Source of the DNA: Lachnospiraceae bacterium
GTDB lineage: Bacteria > Bacillota > Clostridia > Lachnospirales > Lachnospiraceae
DNA: 64,000 nt
Direction: 5' to 3'
Assembly: GCA_022647575.1 (NCBI GenBank)
Contig: JALCKY010000002.1
Coordinates: forward strand, 452,917 to 516,916
The notes beneath the pieces are model-generated. The model was given only the letters and a program-made list of their open reading frames with translations, made no database searches and was not told where the DNA came from. Shown piece by piece: positions 1-8,961 of this stretch (the first letter of the stretch is position 1; every line of letters begins with the position of its first letter). Made by a program: the position numbers and the translations under genes.

Positions 1-351
1 TCCCTCCGGCTGATGGAAAAAAGGAAGACGTTCTATCAGAAGGTTTTTGCCGATGATTCGCAGAACTCCGTAACAAAATATTACATGACATATATTATCC
101 AAATGGTAAAAGATGTGATGGCTGCCGCAGAAACAGAGCCGACCGAATATCAGATGCTTGAAGCGAAGCACCACTCTTACGGGATCATCGGACTGCTTAA
201 GGAATGGATCAATGACGAGACGGATCTCTCCGCGGAAGAACTGGCAGAATTTTACTTCGAGCATACACCGCAGTTCCTGAAAGAGGCTTTCCACCGGTAC
301 AGCTTCCGAAGTTCGGAAATCCTCAGCAATGCCGGAAGGCAGGCCCCGTGA
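1..351 (+). CDS. TetR-family regulator, C-terminal part (cut by window start)
   Basis: The frame is open from base 1, so the N-terminal DNA-binding half lies outside the window. The visible ~116 residues are helical and carry the H-x-x-YGIIGLLKEW pattern seen in the ligand-binding C-terminal domain of small TetR-like regulators (seen motif; family known). The gene stops at 349-351. It converges with the small minus-strand gene at 358-534. No target can be inferred. It could also be any all-helical C-terminal domain; the family call rests on one motif. Confidence 0.6.
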   Translation, partial: SLRLMEKRKTFYQKVFADDSQNSVTKYYMTYIIQMVKDVMAAAETEPTEYQMLEAKHHSYGIIGLLKEWINDETDLSAEELAEFYFEHTPQFLKEAFHRYSFRSSEILSNAGRQAP

Positions 352-357
352 ACCGGG

Positions 358-534
358 TCATTCGTGTTTCTGATGATATTTCTGACAAGTGCGCCGATGG
401 CCGCATACTGCGCAGTGGCTCTTCCCCGGCACCTTTTTGTACCTGCAGTAAAGCAGGTAATGTATGACATGGAAGACAGTGATGCCTGCAAGACAGGCCA
501 GAACTGCTATCCCTATGATTCCCAATATTTTCAT
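358..534 (-). CDS. 58-aa single-TM protein with Cys/His-rich tail
   Basis: This short reading frame runs from ATG at 534, preceded by GAGGTAA. Residues 3-30 form one hydrophobic segment (ILGIIGIAVLACLAGITVF and following); the tail carries C-x-x-C at residues 41-44, then another C at 50 and several H. The layout resembles FeoB-associated Cys-rich membrane peptides, although no feoB is visible here, so a metal-handling role is only inference. It has its own upstream promoter (660-688) whose sequence is repeated in front of the cytochrome-like gene at 61564, which supports it being a real gene. Confidence 0.6.
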   Translation of the reverse strand: MKILGIIGIAVLACLAGITVFHVIHYLLYCRYKKVPGKSHCAVCGHRRTCQKYHQKHE

Positions 535-659
535 CGGCTTTACCTCATCTGAATGAAATCGCTGTTTTCATCAGGCTTGTATTCCCGCAGGCTCCCTGAC
601 AGCAGAGGTGCAGCACCGCGAATGCACCGGCCTGTTCATCCCTTTGTGCCCGTACTGCC

Positions 660-721
660 ATAATCATTCCTATGAGCATGTCTGTCAATCATTTTCCGGT
701 AAATTTAACATAGATATAACA
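660..721 (-). promoter_or_regulatory. Promoter with 11-bp-period direct repeats (copy A)
   Basis: Read on the minus strand: TTGACA (688-683), 17-bp spacer, GATTAT (665-660). Upstream lie two half-sites read on plus as TTAACA (705-710) and ATAACA (716-721), 5 bp apart. The arrangement of TTAACA-like direct repeats with 11-bp period resembles PhoP/OmpR-family boxes of Bacillota. The same set recurs at 61634-61695. It would drive the 58-aa gene at 534. Confidence 0.6.
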
Positions 722-776
722 TTCCCTATTAGCATATCACGTTCCCGCATCCTTATGCCCTTAAATGCACTTATTT

Positions 777-821
777 GGTACCTTGACATTTTATACCTGT
801 TTGCATTATTATTTAGGTACC
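777..821 (+). promoter_or_regulatory. ABC exporter promoter flanked by two GGTACC operators
   Basis: TTGACA (784-789), 17-bp spacer, TATTAT (807-812). GGTACC sits at 777-782, one base before the -35, and at 816-821, just after the -10, within TTTAGGTACCTTAT. The same design, with near-identical operators, precedes the MarR gene (20871-20916). Inferred: the MarR protein represses both units. Confidence 0.7.
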
Positions 822-857
822 TTATATAATTATTCAGCTTTTTTAGGAGCATAGCAT

Positions 858-2732
858 TTGCGAAAATTATTTAAATATTTAAAACCTTATACAATATTTG
901 CCATTCTTGCCCCATTTTTTATGATTGGAGAAGTGACGGCAGATCTTTTTTTGCCGCGCCTCATGTCATTTATCGTTAATTACGGCATTACCGGCCTGGA
1001 TATCACCAGCCCTGATAACGGTTCAGAACTCGCCGTAAAGCTTTTGGATATATTCGGCGGCGGTGATGATTCTCCCATGCATCTGATCATCGTCTTTGGA
1101 ATAATGATGCTGGTTCTTACCCTGATTGGAGGTATTTTCGGCATCTGCTGCGCCTTAATGTCGGCAACAGCAGCACAGGGTTTCGGCCGGGATCTTCGCT
1201 GTGACGCATACAGGAAAGTAATGTCTTTATCCATTCAGCAGACCGATACATTTACGACCGGATCCCTGATTACACGCATGACAAATGATATTACGCAGAT
1301 CATGGATTTTATAGAAAGCCTTCTCCGCGGTTTTATACGATGTCCAATGTTTGTCATCGGCGGAATGGTTATGCTGCTTACTCTGAACCTTTCTTTCGGT
1401 TTTGTTCTTCTTTGTACACTTCCGATATTAGTCCTGATACTGTATTTTGTTCTGAAAAAAGCGATTCCCAAATATGCGGACATGCAAGACCGGCTGGATA
1501 AGGTAAACTCTGTCGTTGAAGAAAATGTTAACGGAACGCGTGTTGTCAAAGCCTACAATCGCGAAGGATATGAATGCCGCAGGTTTGATGACGCAAATTG
1601 CGGCCTCCGAAATGTAAACATGCATGTTCTTAAATTAATGGCAGTTATCCCGTCTGTACTCACTCTGATGCAGAGTTTAGCCATCATTGCCGTTATCTAT
1701 ATCGGCGGCTCAAAAATCAGTACTCAGGACCTGGGGATGACGGCTGGCTCCATTATGGCTGCCATCACATATGTTACCCAGGTCATGATGCAGATCACAA
1801 TGGCTACCAACCTGCTGCAGTCTATCTCACGGGCACAGGTTTCCGCTTCCAGAATCAATGAAATCTTACAGACAGAGCCGGTACTTAAAACGATTCCGAC
1901 TGATGCTGAACTGGCTTCTCCTGCTGCTTCAGAGCCTTCCGACGTCATTCTGTCTTTTCAGAATGTATGCTTTCAATATCCGGGCACACATGGAAAACCC
2001 GTTCTTAAAGATATCAATCTGGATATTAAAAGAGGGGAAACGCTCGCTGTCATCGGAGCTACGGGATGCGGAAAAACCACCCTCGCTTCTTTAATTCCCA
2101 GATTCTATGATCCTGTCTCAGGGAACATATTGATTGACGGCAAGCCGCTTAGTTCATTTCCTCTTTCTTCTCTGCGCAAACGTATCGGATATGTCATGCA
2201 GCAGACTGAATTGATTTCTTCTTCAGTTGCCGCAAATATACGATGGGGAAAAACTGATGCTTCTGATGAAGAAGTAAGAAAGGCTGCCGTTGCCGCACAG
2301 GCAGATTCATTCATTGAAAAAATGCCGGGCGCCTACGACTCCTCTATATCCGAAAAAGGAGCCTCCTTATCCGGCGGTCAGAAACAGAGGCTTTCCATTG
2401 CGAGGGCTCTGATCCGCAGACCGGAAATCATTATTCTTGATGATGCAACTTCTGCGCTCGATCTCAGTACCGAAACCGCCTTAAGAAATGCAGTCAGCAA
2501 ATATCTGGCACCCGGTACAACGATCATCATGATTGCACAGAGAATCGCCAGCGTAATGAGTGCCGATCGAATTGCCGTTATTGAAAATGACGGTTCTCTG
2601 CTGTACTGTGCTCCTCATGATGAATTGCTTAAAGTCAGCAATACTTATAAAGATATTTATGATTCTCAAATGCTTTCCGGTGCCTTTCAGACTGTATCCT
2701 CTTCCCTTCGTCATGGACAGGAGACAAAATGA
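858..2732 (+). CDS. Multidrug-type ABC exporter half-transporter with degenerate ATP site
   Basis: This 624-residue half-transporter has an N-terminal six-helix exporter domain (~15-325) and a C-terminal ATPase. The start is TTG at 858, seven bases after AGGAG. Walker A GATGCGKTT is at ~400-408 and the signature LSGGQ at ~504-508. The Walker B reads ILDDATS, with Asp in place of the catalytic Glu, and the switch His is Gln (IAQR, ~561). This is the non-catalytic-site subunit of a heterodimeric exporter of the BmrC/D or TM287/288 type (family knowledge). It overlaps the next gene by ATGA, so the two are translated together. Substrate unknown; regulation by the window's MarR protein is inferred from shared operators. 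Confidence 0.9.
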   Translation: MRKLFKYLKPYTIFAILAPFFMIGEVTADLFLPRLMSFIVNYGITGLDITSPDNGSELAVKLLDIFGGGDDSPMHLIIVFGIMMLVLTLIGGIFGICCALMSATAAQGFGRDLRCDAYRKVMSLSIQQTDTFTTGSLITRMTNDITQIMDFIESLLRGFIRCPMFVIGGMVMLLTLNLSFGFVLLCTLPILVLILYFVLKKAIPKYADMQDRLDKVNSVVEENVNGTRVVKAYNREGYECRRFDDANCGLRNVNMHVLKLMAVIPSVLTLMQSLAIIAVIYIGGSKISTQDLGMTAGSIMAAITYVTQVMMQITMATNLLQSISRAQVSASRINEILQTEPVLKTIPTDAELASPAASEPSDVILSFQNVCFQYPGTHGKPVLKDINLDIKRGETLAVIGATGCGKTTLASLIPRFYDPVSGNILIDGKPLSSFPLSSLRKRIGYVMQQTELISSSVAANIRWGKTDASDEEVRKAAVAAQADSFIEKMPGAYDSSISEKGASLSGGQKQRLSIARALIRRPEIIILDDATSALDLSTETALRNAVSKYLAPGTTIIMIAQRIASVMSADRIAVIENDGSLLYCAPHDELLKVSNTYKDIYDSQMLSGAFQTVSSSLRHGQETK

Positions 2733-4588
2733 CTGAATCAAAAAGACCTTCACTTAAAATAACACCGGGCGGCGGCTTCGGCGGCGGAAAAAACTTTATG
2801 AATGCCCGCGCTTCTTCTGAAAAACCTGCCAATACCCGGAAGACCTTAAAACGACTGTCAGCCTATATCGGAAAAAGTAAAATGCTGCTGTCCGTCATGC
2901 TCATGCTGATGCTTCTCATTACCCTGATTGATATCCTCGGTCCTTCTTTTCAGCAAAGAGCCATCGATACCATCTCCGTCAGCGGTGATTCCGTTTACGT
3001 TGATTTTCCGCATATGGTTCACTATCTGATCATCATGGTCATGCTGTTCCTGGTAAGTGCTGTCCTGACTTATATTCAGGGAATTCTTGCCGCAAGATTA
3101 TCGCAGAGCACAGTATATTCTCTGCGAAAAGAGCTGTTTGATAAATTTGCGCATCTTCCGGTCAGATACATTGATACGCATGCACATGGAGATCTTATGA
3201 GCCGCATGACAAATGATGCGGACAATGTATCTAACGCTGTTGCCCAATCAATCACCGTATTCTTTCAGGCAATCCTCACATTAATAGGTGCTTTCTCAAT
3301 GATGCTGTATTACAGTCCTGTTCTGACACTTGCAGCCATCGTGACAATTCCCATCACCTTTTTTGTATCAAAAATACTTGGGAACCATATGCGCAAGTAT
3401 TTCAAAGAACAGCAGATTCTGCTTGGCCGGTTAAATGGTCATGTAGAGGAAATGGTAACAAGTTACAGAACCGTGGTATCCTATGGAAAAGAAGATGCAG
3501 CTGTCAGTGAATTTTCAGAGACATCAGAGGAGCTTCGAAAATACAGCATCAAGGCCAGAGTCTGGGGTTCCATCATGGGTCCGATCATGAACTTCCTGAG
3601 CAATTTTCAATATGTTCTGATTGCGGCTGTCGGCGGTTTTCTGATATTATCGAAAGTCAGCACCCTGACAATCGGAGCAATACAGGCAATGCTCCAGTAT
3701 TCAAAAAAGTTCAGCCAGCCTATCAATATGATTGCGAATCAGTATTCCATCATATTGACAGCCCTTGCAGGCGCTGAACGTATTTTTGATGTCATGGATA
3801 CGGAGGATGAAATTGATGAGGGAAAGCAGTGTCTTGATGTTCAGTCTGTCTGCGGAGACATTGAGTTCGAGCATCTGAACTTCGGATATGAAAAAGCTCA
3901 TCCTGTTCTGAAGGATTTTAATCTTTCTGTCTGCCATGCCCAAAAAATTGCCATCGTTGGTGCTACCGGATCCGGAAAAACGACTCTGGTCAATCTGCTG
4001 ACGCGATTCTATGAACTGGATGGAGGAAAAATTACAATTGACGGTGAAGATATTACGAAAATTCCGAAGCAAAATTTAAGAAGCATGATTGCCATTGTCC
4101 TTCAGGATACAGTTCTTTTCAACGATACCATCAGAAACAATATAAAATACGGAAAACTGAATGCTTCCGATGAGTCAGTGTTCAATGCTGCCGATACTGC
4201 AATGGCTGACCACTTCATCAGCCGACTGCCTGATGGATATGATACATTGCTTTCCGAATCAGGAAATAATCTCTCTCTTGGTCAAAGACAGCTGCTTGCT
4301 ATTTCCCGTGCGGTTTTAGCCGATCCGAAGATTCTGATTCTCGACGAAGCAACTTCTTCTGTTGACACCAGGACGGAACTGCATATACAAAAAGCAATGA
4401 TGAACCTGATGAAAGGAAGAACATCTCTGGTTATCGCGCATCGTCTTTCTACCATCCGGGATGCTGATAAAATTGTTGTCGTGCATGACGGTCATATTGC
4501 CGAATGCGGAAGTCATGAAGAACTCATGAAATTACATGGTGAATACTTCAATTTATACAACAAACAATACGCCGGTGTGGCAACCTGA
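2729..4588 (+). CDS. Multidrug-type ABC exporter half-transporter, catalytic partner
   Basis: This 619-residue partner overlaps the previous gene by 4 bp. After a Gly-rich N-terminal stretch (~11-20) come six transmembrane helices (~45-330) and an ATPase: Walker A GATGSGKTT (~411-419), a degenerate signature LSLGQ (~515-519), Walker B ILDEATS with the catalytic Glu, and an intact switch His (IAHR, ~569). The two halves complement each other: this subunit's Walker motifs plus the first subunit's LSGGQ make the active site, while the other site is dead. That pattern is typical of heterodimeric type IV drug or lipid exporters in Bacillota. Export substrate is unknown. Confidence 0.9.
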   Translation: MTESKRPSLKITPGGGFGGGKNFMNARASSEKPANTRKTLKRLSAYIGKSKMLLSVMLMLMLLITLIDILGPSFQQRAIDTISVSGDSVYVDFPHMVHYLIIMVMLFLVSAVLTYIQGILAARLSQSTVYSLRKELFDKFAHLPVRYIDTHAHGDLMSRMTNDADNVSNAVAQSITVFFQAILTLIGAFSMMLYYSPVLTLAAIVTIPITFFVSKILGNHMRKYFKEQQILLGRLNGHVEEMVTSYRTVVSYGKEDAAVSEFSETSEELRKYSIKARVWGSIMGPIMNFLSNFQYVLIAAVGGFLILSKVSTLTIGAIQAMLQYSKKFSQPINMIANQYSIILTALAGAERIFDVMDTEDEIDEGKQCLDVQSVCGDIEFEHLNFGYEKAHPVLKDFNLSVCHAQKIAIVGATGSGKTTLVNLLTRFYELDGGKITIDGEDITKIPKQNLRSMIAIVLQDTVLFNDTIRNNIKYGKLNASDESVFNAADTAMADHFISRLPDGYDTLLSESGNNLSLGQRQLLAISRAVLADPKILILDEATSSVDTRTELHIQKAMMNLMKGRTSLVIAHRLSTIRDADKIVVVHDGHIAECGSHEELMKLHGEYFNLYNKQYAGVAT

Positions 4589-4628
4589 CCCACGCTTTTT
4601 ATTCTTCGCTTTCATTTTTCATATACTT

Positions 4629-4669
4629 TTGACATTCATAAATTGCTCAAATATAATAAACAAAGGAGC
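4629..4669 (+). promoter_or_regulatory. Perfect consensus promoter, very short leader
   Basis: TTGACA (4629-4634), 17-bp spacer, TATAAT (4652-4657). Transcription would begin near 4664, inside or right beside the ribosome binding site AAAGGAGC (4662-4669), leaving a leader of about 12 nt for the gene at 4676. Confidence 0.7.
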
Positions 4670-4675
4670 AAAAAA

Positions 4676-5086
4676 ATGAAAAAGCAAACTCTTTTCAGTT
4701 TTATATTCCTTGCAGCCGCAATCGTAATCGTTACGATTCTTTTGACAACCCGGACAGTCACGCCTCTGGATTTTGAAGTAAAGGAGAATGGTTTTGCCTT
4801 GACAGGACCTGAAAAGACTTCCTGCGAAATCAATTACAGTGATATTACATCTCTCGACTATAGTAATCAGGCAGACTTCGGTTCGCCGACAGACGGCGGT
4901 ACTTCATTAAACTGCAGATATGGAACCTGGGAGAATGCAGCCTGGGGAAATTACCGGAATTATACCAGCACTAAAATCAACAGCTGCATTATATGCCGTA
5001 CAGAAGATATGACTGTTGTTTTTAATTACGAAAACGATGATACAACAGAAAGTATTTACAAAGAGATCCAGAAATATTGCAAATAA
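4676..5086 (+). CDS. Small membrane-anchored protein with possible PH-like domain
   Basis: 136 residues from ATG 4676, chosen over an upstream ATG because AAAGGAGC precedes it. Residues 4-25 form one N-terminal transmembrane segment. The outside part has alternating short strands (DFEVKENGFALTG, INYSDITSLDY, CIICRTEDMTVVFNY) ending in a helix, similar to small bacterial PH-domain proteins (family guess from pattern only). It has its own strong promoter and a terminator right after the stop, so it is a single-gene unit. Function unknown. Confidence 0.7.
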   Translation: MKKQTLFSFIFLAAAIVIVTILLTTRTVTPLDFEVKENGFALTGPEKTSCEINYSDITSLDYSNQADFGSPTDGGTSLNCRYGTWENAAWGNYRNYTSTKINSCIICRTEDMTVVFNYENDDTTESIYKEIQKYCK

Positions 5087-5092
5087 TAAGCA

Positions 5093-5130
5093 AGCCCGAT
5101 AGATGCTCTGCACATCATCGGGCTGCTTTT
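5093..5130 (+). terminator. Intrinsic terminator (convergent)
   Basis: AGCCCGAT (5093-5100) pairs with ATCGGGCT (5117-5124), followed by GCTTTTATCCTTTT. It lies between the plus-strand gene ending at 5086 and the minus-strand operon ending at 5129. Confidence 0.75.
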
Positions 5131-6361
5131 ATCCTTTTAAATCCATCAGGAACTCTATAATATATTTTTCAAACACTTCCGCGGCACCCGCTGCAAAATT
5201 CCCTTTCCTGCACGAAGGATAATTTTTTTCATACAGGTCTTTCGTGACCATATACCCTGCCATACCATTGAAAAAATCCAGCAGGATTGTATTTTGGAAA
5301 GGCGAATGGGTTCTGATATTCTGCAGGGTACTTACGCATACTTCCTGCCTGCAGCCTATGATTACTGTTTGATCCGTATAAAAGAAATAAACTTCCGACT
5401 GAACATCCGGTCCGGGGACAAAGGGAAGATTTTTCGATTTTGGCGGGAATGGCATATGCCCCGGCAAAGCAAAGACTTTTTTGCACATATGGAGTCCGGA
5501 ACTGACCGGTGAGCAGCTGATGTCCGGCAGTATCTGCAGAACCGAACTTGCCAAACGCATTCCAAGCAGCGTGCTCATGGAGAATCCAAGTTCAGGCATC
5601 ATCATTTTCTGCATATTTCCCATGTCATCCATATAATCCCACACTGCTGTCAGGATTGGGCACTGGTCTGCCGAAGCACCGGTCGTATAAGCAGCCGGTG
5701 CGCCAGTGATCCGTTTAATCATTCTTTCTGCCGGTGACGCCATATCGCCGGATACTAATCTTGTGTCGCCTTCTTTACTGTTCTCAAGGACAGAAGGGGC
5801 CGTATTAACATTAAAAAGGATTCCGATATACTTTCCATCCTCTGCATCCTTTATACTGAGAACCGGTATGGTATGGTCGGATTTTCCTTTCTCATTTGCA
5901 GCTTGGATGCATCCTTTCTTTGTATCGAGAACTCTGCTTGCATTAATATGGCTTTCTGCATATCCGATTCCAAATACCGCAGATTTCAGATTTTTTTCTG
6001 CCTCTGATGCAGCTTCTTCTGTGGCCTGATGGATTGCGTCGTGAAACAGCTTCCTGCCTTCTTTTTCCCGATCCGTAACAAATTCTTCCGGTCTCCCGCT
6101 ATGAGGCGTTGAAACTGCATGTGAAGTGTGCAGCATAATATAATCGGGCTTAATTTTGAATTTCTCTGCCAGCCTGTTCCTGTGCTCATCCCATCCTGCC
6201 GGATCAATCAAGTCGAAAGATACAAAAATATACTTATGAGTATCTTCAAGAATTAAGACATGCACATATGGCGCGTCATGAACTCCTGTATATTTTTCGA
6301 CAGGATTCGGAAAAACCATGTCAGGAAAATTTATGGCCGTTTCTCCCATACCTGCTTTCAT
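5129..6361 (-). CDS. Neutral-ceramidase-like hydrolase (N-terminal-domain type)
   Basis: 410 residues, RBS AGGAAGG before ATG 6361. The N-terminus (MKAGMGETAINFP..., then SFDLID, and HTSHAVSTPHSG at ~78-89) follows the fold of neutral/alkaline ceramidases, whose metal site uses an HTHSGP-like loop. Here that loop is longer and altered, and the C-terminal ceramidase domain and a signal peptide are absent, so it is likely cytoplasmic. Family members split amide bonds of acyl sphingoids; the real substrate here is unknown. It is the last gene of a long minus-strand operon with a peptide-type importer and two MBL hydrolases, so it probably acts on an imported compound. Confidence 0.6.
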   Translation of the reverse strand: MKAGMGETAINFPDMVFPNPVEKYTGVHDAPYVHVLILEDTHKYIFVSFDLIDPAGWDEHRNRLAEKFKIKPDYIMLHTSHAVSTPHSGRPEEFVTDREKEGRKLFHDAIHQATEEAASEAEKNLKSAVFGIGYAESHINASRVLDTKKGCIQAANEKGKSDHTIPVLSIKDAEDGKYIGILFNVNTAPSVLENSKEGDTRLVSGDMASPAERMIKRITGAPAAYTTGASADQCPILTAVWDYMDDMGNMQKMMMPELGFSMSTLLGMRLASSVLQILPDISCSPVSSGLHMCKKVFALPGHMPFPPKSKNLPFVPGPDVQSEVYFFYTDQTVIIGCRQEVCVSTLQNIRTHSPFQNTILLDFFNGMAGYMVTKDLYEKNYPSCRKGNFAAGAAEVFEKYIIEFLMDLKG

Positions 6362-6380
6362 ACATTTTACCTTCCTGTTC

Positions 6381-7283
6381 TTATCCGAGATCTACAGTCT
6401 TCTCTTCAACATTCCTGATATCATACATAATTCTGACATCATGGCCGCTTACCATCTGATTCATACGGGGTGTAGATACTACACTGTCTCCCGGATGAGG
6501 TGACTTTCTCCCATAAACCGTAACCCCTTCGGGTGCAGGAGGTCCGTTATCAGGTTTTTTACCTCCCTTTCCTTCACATACTTCAGCGGTACCTGCAAGA
6601 ATGTCTCTTCCCAATGCAAGGCACTTTTCGACATAAGATGCATCAAATCTTCCGTTTCCGCCAAGGCAATAATCAAATTCACTTCGTATGCTCATGAGTT
6701 TCTGCATATTATTGACAAACTGGGAAATACTGCCGGATAAATTGCAGAATGGTCCGAATTCATCTCCGGTAAAAAGGATCCTGTTAACACGGTCAAGAAA
6801 TGCAAGACTTCCGGCAGCATGACAGGGTATCTCGAATACTTCGAGTTTTCTCCCCCCAAGTTCTATCACATCACCCTCATGTATAACCGTTTTGGGATAA
6901 TCCTCAATAAACTGAATCCCGGAAAAACTTTTATATGGCTTTGTTGCACGAGGGACTGTCTCTTCACTCATGAATGCTTCTTCAAAGTATCCATTGTTTG
7001 CTGTATGGTCGAAATGATAATGGGTGTTTATGATTCTCCTGACCGGTTTATCCGTCAGAGTCTGCAGATAAATTCTGATATTGCCGGCACCGTAGCCGGA
7101 ATCCAAAGCAACTGCTTCATCTTCGCCCTCAATAAGATACGAATAGTCACCCGAGCTGAGGATCCGCCATACTCCGTCAGCTTCTTTAAAAGATTCAAAA
7201 TACGGTTCATCCATTGGCAGCAGAGAACCATCAAGATTTCTTATTAAAACATTGTGTTTGCAGGAAAAATCCATCATCTTCAT
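6381..7283 (-). CDS. Metallo-beta-lactamase-fold hydrolase
   Basis: 300 residues. The metal-binding motif H-Y-H-F-D-H is at 88-93, with a further His in the CHAAGS segment and an Asp in FTGDEF, so a two-metal site is likely. The usual last His region (PGHG) reads LGGNGRF here, so one ligand may be missing or displaced. No signal peptide. It sits between a membrane protein (gap 30 bp) and the ceramidase-like gene (gap 19 bp) in the importer operon. RBS GGAAGG precedes ATG 7283. Reaction not known; lactonase, esterase or thiolesterase activity are all possible for this fold. Confidence 0.8.
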   Translation of the reverse strand: MKMMDFSCKHNVLIRNLDGSLLPMDEPYFESFKEADGVWRILSSGDYSYLIEGEDEAVALDSGYGAGNIRIYLQTLTDKPVRRIINTHYHFDHTANNGYFEEAFMSEETVPRATKPYKSFSGIQFIEDYPKTVIHEGDVIELGGRKLEVFEIPCHAAGSLAFLDRVNRILFTGDEFGPFCNLSGSISQFVNNMQKLMSIRSEFDYCLGGNGRFDASYVEKCLALGRDILAGTAEVCEGKGGKKPDNGPPAPEGVTVYGRKSPHPGDSVVSTPRMNQMVSGHDVRIMYDIRNVEEKTVDLG

Positions 7284-7313
7284 CTTTCAGTCCTTCCATA
7301 TTATCCCAGACAT

Positions 7314-7988
7314 TTATTGGATAATGACACCGTTTTGATAAGGTTCTTCTTCACCGGGAGTTTCACTGTATGAATTCCGCCGCTCTGCTGCCCCGATCAT
7401 AAAAATGCATATAGAAGAGAAAAGGCATGCAGTCACGGCAGCAGCTTTCATAAGCGGACTTTCACCGCTGTCTGTTAAAACGGAAGATATAAGAGCTGTA
7501 ACAGCGGTTATTGCCAGAAGGCCGGATGTTATCATGCTCCATAAGAATAAGCTTCCGAATGTTGTCCGGTATTCGTAAACCGTCATTTTGCGTTTCTTCA
7601 GGATGCAGTCAGCGAGTTTTGTCAGAAAGAGGATTAAAGAAATCGTCGACGCAGAAGAAGGGATTACCACATACCAAAGCCGGTTAGTCTCTGTCGGTCT
7701 GCTGATTCCATATAGAAATAATGCTGCTGCCATTAATCCCAGAAGCAGGTACAGTGCTTTTGAAAGGATCCAGGCTGAATCACTGCACTCTCTGGAATAG
7801 TAACTGCCGACATACTTTCTCAGGATCTTATTCCTGGTACCCTTTTTATTAGGTACCATGCTTTCGGAATAACCTGCAAAGAATTTATGATAATAATTGC
7901 TGTGATGAAATGAAGTAACTTCCATCAGTTCATTATCATATTCTTCCGTCATTCGGCGATCCCGTCGTTCAATACGGCTCTCCGGCAT
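7314..7988 (-). CDS. Four-TM protein of unknown function in importer operon
   Basis: 224 residues from ATG 7988 after GGGAGGAG. A charged N-terminal ~75 residues (RIERRDRRMTEEYDNEL...) precedes four hydrophobic segments in pairs (~80-97, 107-125, ~148-168 and ~182-200), and a short acidic tail. No enzyme motif seen. The pairs of helices with a charged N-terminus recall 2TM-repeat membrane proteins. Its place between the ATPase gene and hydrolases suggests an accessory role in the same pathway. Not recognised as a named family. Confidence 0.65.
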   Translation of the reverse strand: MPESRIERRDRRMTEEYDNELMEVTSFHHSNYYHKFFAGYSESMVPNKKGTRNKILRKYVGSYYSRECSDSAWILSKALYLLLGLMAAALFLYGISRPTETNRLWYVVIPSSASTISLILFLTKLADCILKKRKMTVYEYRTTFGSLFLWSMITSGLLAITAVTALISSVLTDSGESPLMKAAAVTACLFSSICIFMIGAAERRNSYSETPGEEEPYQNGVIIQ

Positions 7989-8010
7989 TTTTACTCCTCC
8001 CTTTCAATCC

Positions 8011-8961
8011 TCATGCATTGATTTCTTCTACCCTGCAGCAGGAAACAAAGTGGTTCGGTTCTATTTCACGAAGCGCCTGAGGCTCACTGCAGGCTTTTGT
8101 TGCATAAGGGCAGCGTGCTGCAAAACGACAGCCCGGAAGCGGATTAATTGCAGAAGATATCTCGCCCTTCAGCTGTACCCTCTTCATGGGATGCAAAATA
8201 TCCATGGATGGGATAGCCGAAAGAAGTGCTTTTGTATATGGGTGAAGCGGTCTGTTAAAAAGCTGTTCGGAGGGTGAAGTCTCAACCAGCTGCCCGAGAT
8301 ACATGACACTGATGTCATTGGAAATATGACGGACAACTGACAGGTCATGTGTTACGAACATATAAGTAAGCTGGAGTTCTTCCTGAAGATCCATCAGAAG
8401 ATTCAGGACCTGTGCCTGAATAGAAACATCCAGGGCTGAGACCGGTTCATCGCACACAATGAATTCCGGATTCAGTGCAATCGCTCTGGCGATTCCGACA
8501 CGCTGCCGGCGCCCGCCGTCCATTTCATGCGGATAGCTTAAGCGCAGTCTTTCTTCTATGCCGACCTTATCCATCAGGTATTCCGCTCTCTGTTCAAGCT
8601 CAGCACGTTTAAAGTGATGGCTTTCCTTCAGGGGTTCTTTAATAATATCTTCCACGCACATGCGGGGATCTATGGAAGAATACGGATCCTGAAAGACTAT
8701 CTGCATATTTTCTCTGACGCGGCGCAGGTTTCTGCCTTTTACATTGGTAACGTCTTCTCCGTTCAGCGTTATTTTTCCTGAAGTAGAATCCAGAAGCCGG
8801 ATAATCGTACGGCCTAATGTAGATTTTCCGCAGCCGGATTCACCGACAATTCCCATCGTTTTTCCTTTTTCGATTTTCAGCGTCACATCATCAACGGCGT
8901 GATTCGTACCGGATGCCACGCTGAAATATTTCTTTAGATGCTCTACCTCCAAAAGTGCCAT
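8011..8961 (-). CDS. oppF: Oligopeptide-type ABC importer ATPase (OppF/DppF)
   Basis: 316 residues starting at ATG 8961 (AGGAGGT nine bases upstream), overlapping the stop of the previous gene as TAATG; the longer upstream frame is rejected for lack of a ribosome binding site. Walker A GESGCGKST (40-48), Walker B FIVCDEPVSALD, and the signature reads MDGGRRQRVGIARA rather than LSGGQ, a variant common among OppF proteins. The C-terminal Cys cluster (CRFAARCPYATKAC) is the family's zinc/iron-sulfur-like region. It powers import together with OppD. Confidence 0.9.
   Translation of the reverse strand: MALLEVEHLKKYFSVASGTNHAVDDVTLKIEKGKTMGIVGESGCGKSTLGRTIIRLLDSTSGKITLNGEDVTNVKGRNLRRVRENMQIVFQDPYSSIDPRMCVEDIIKEPLKESHHFKRAELEQRAEYLMDKVGIEERLRLSYPHEMDGGRRQRVGIARAIALNPEFIVCDEPVSALDVSIQAQVLNLLMDLQEELQLTYMFVTHDLSVVRHISNDISVMYLGQLVETSPSEQLFNRPLHPYTKALLSAIPSMDILHPMKRVQLKGEISSAINPLPGCRFAARCPYATKACSEPQALREIEPNHFVSCCRVEEINA

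Noticed and set aside
7836-7857. Two GGTACC words 16 bp apart within the membrane protein gene
   Set aside because: Inside coding sequence, wrong spacing, and no promoter between them; unlike the paired operators.
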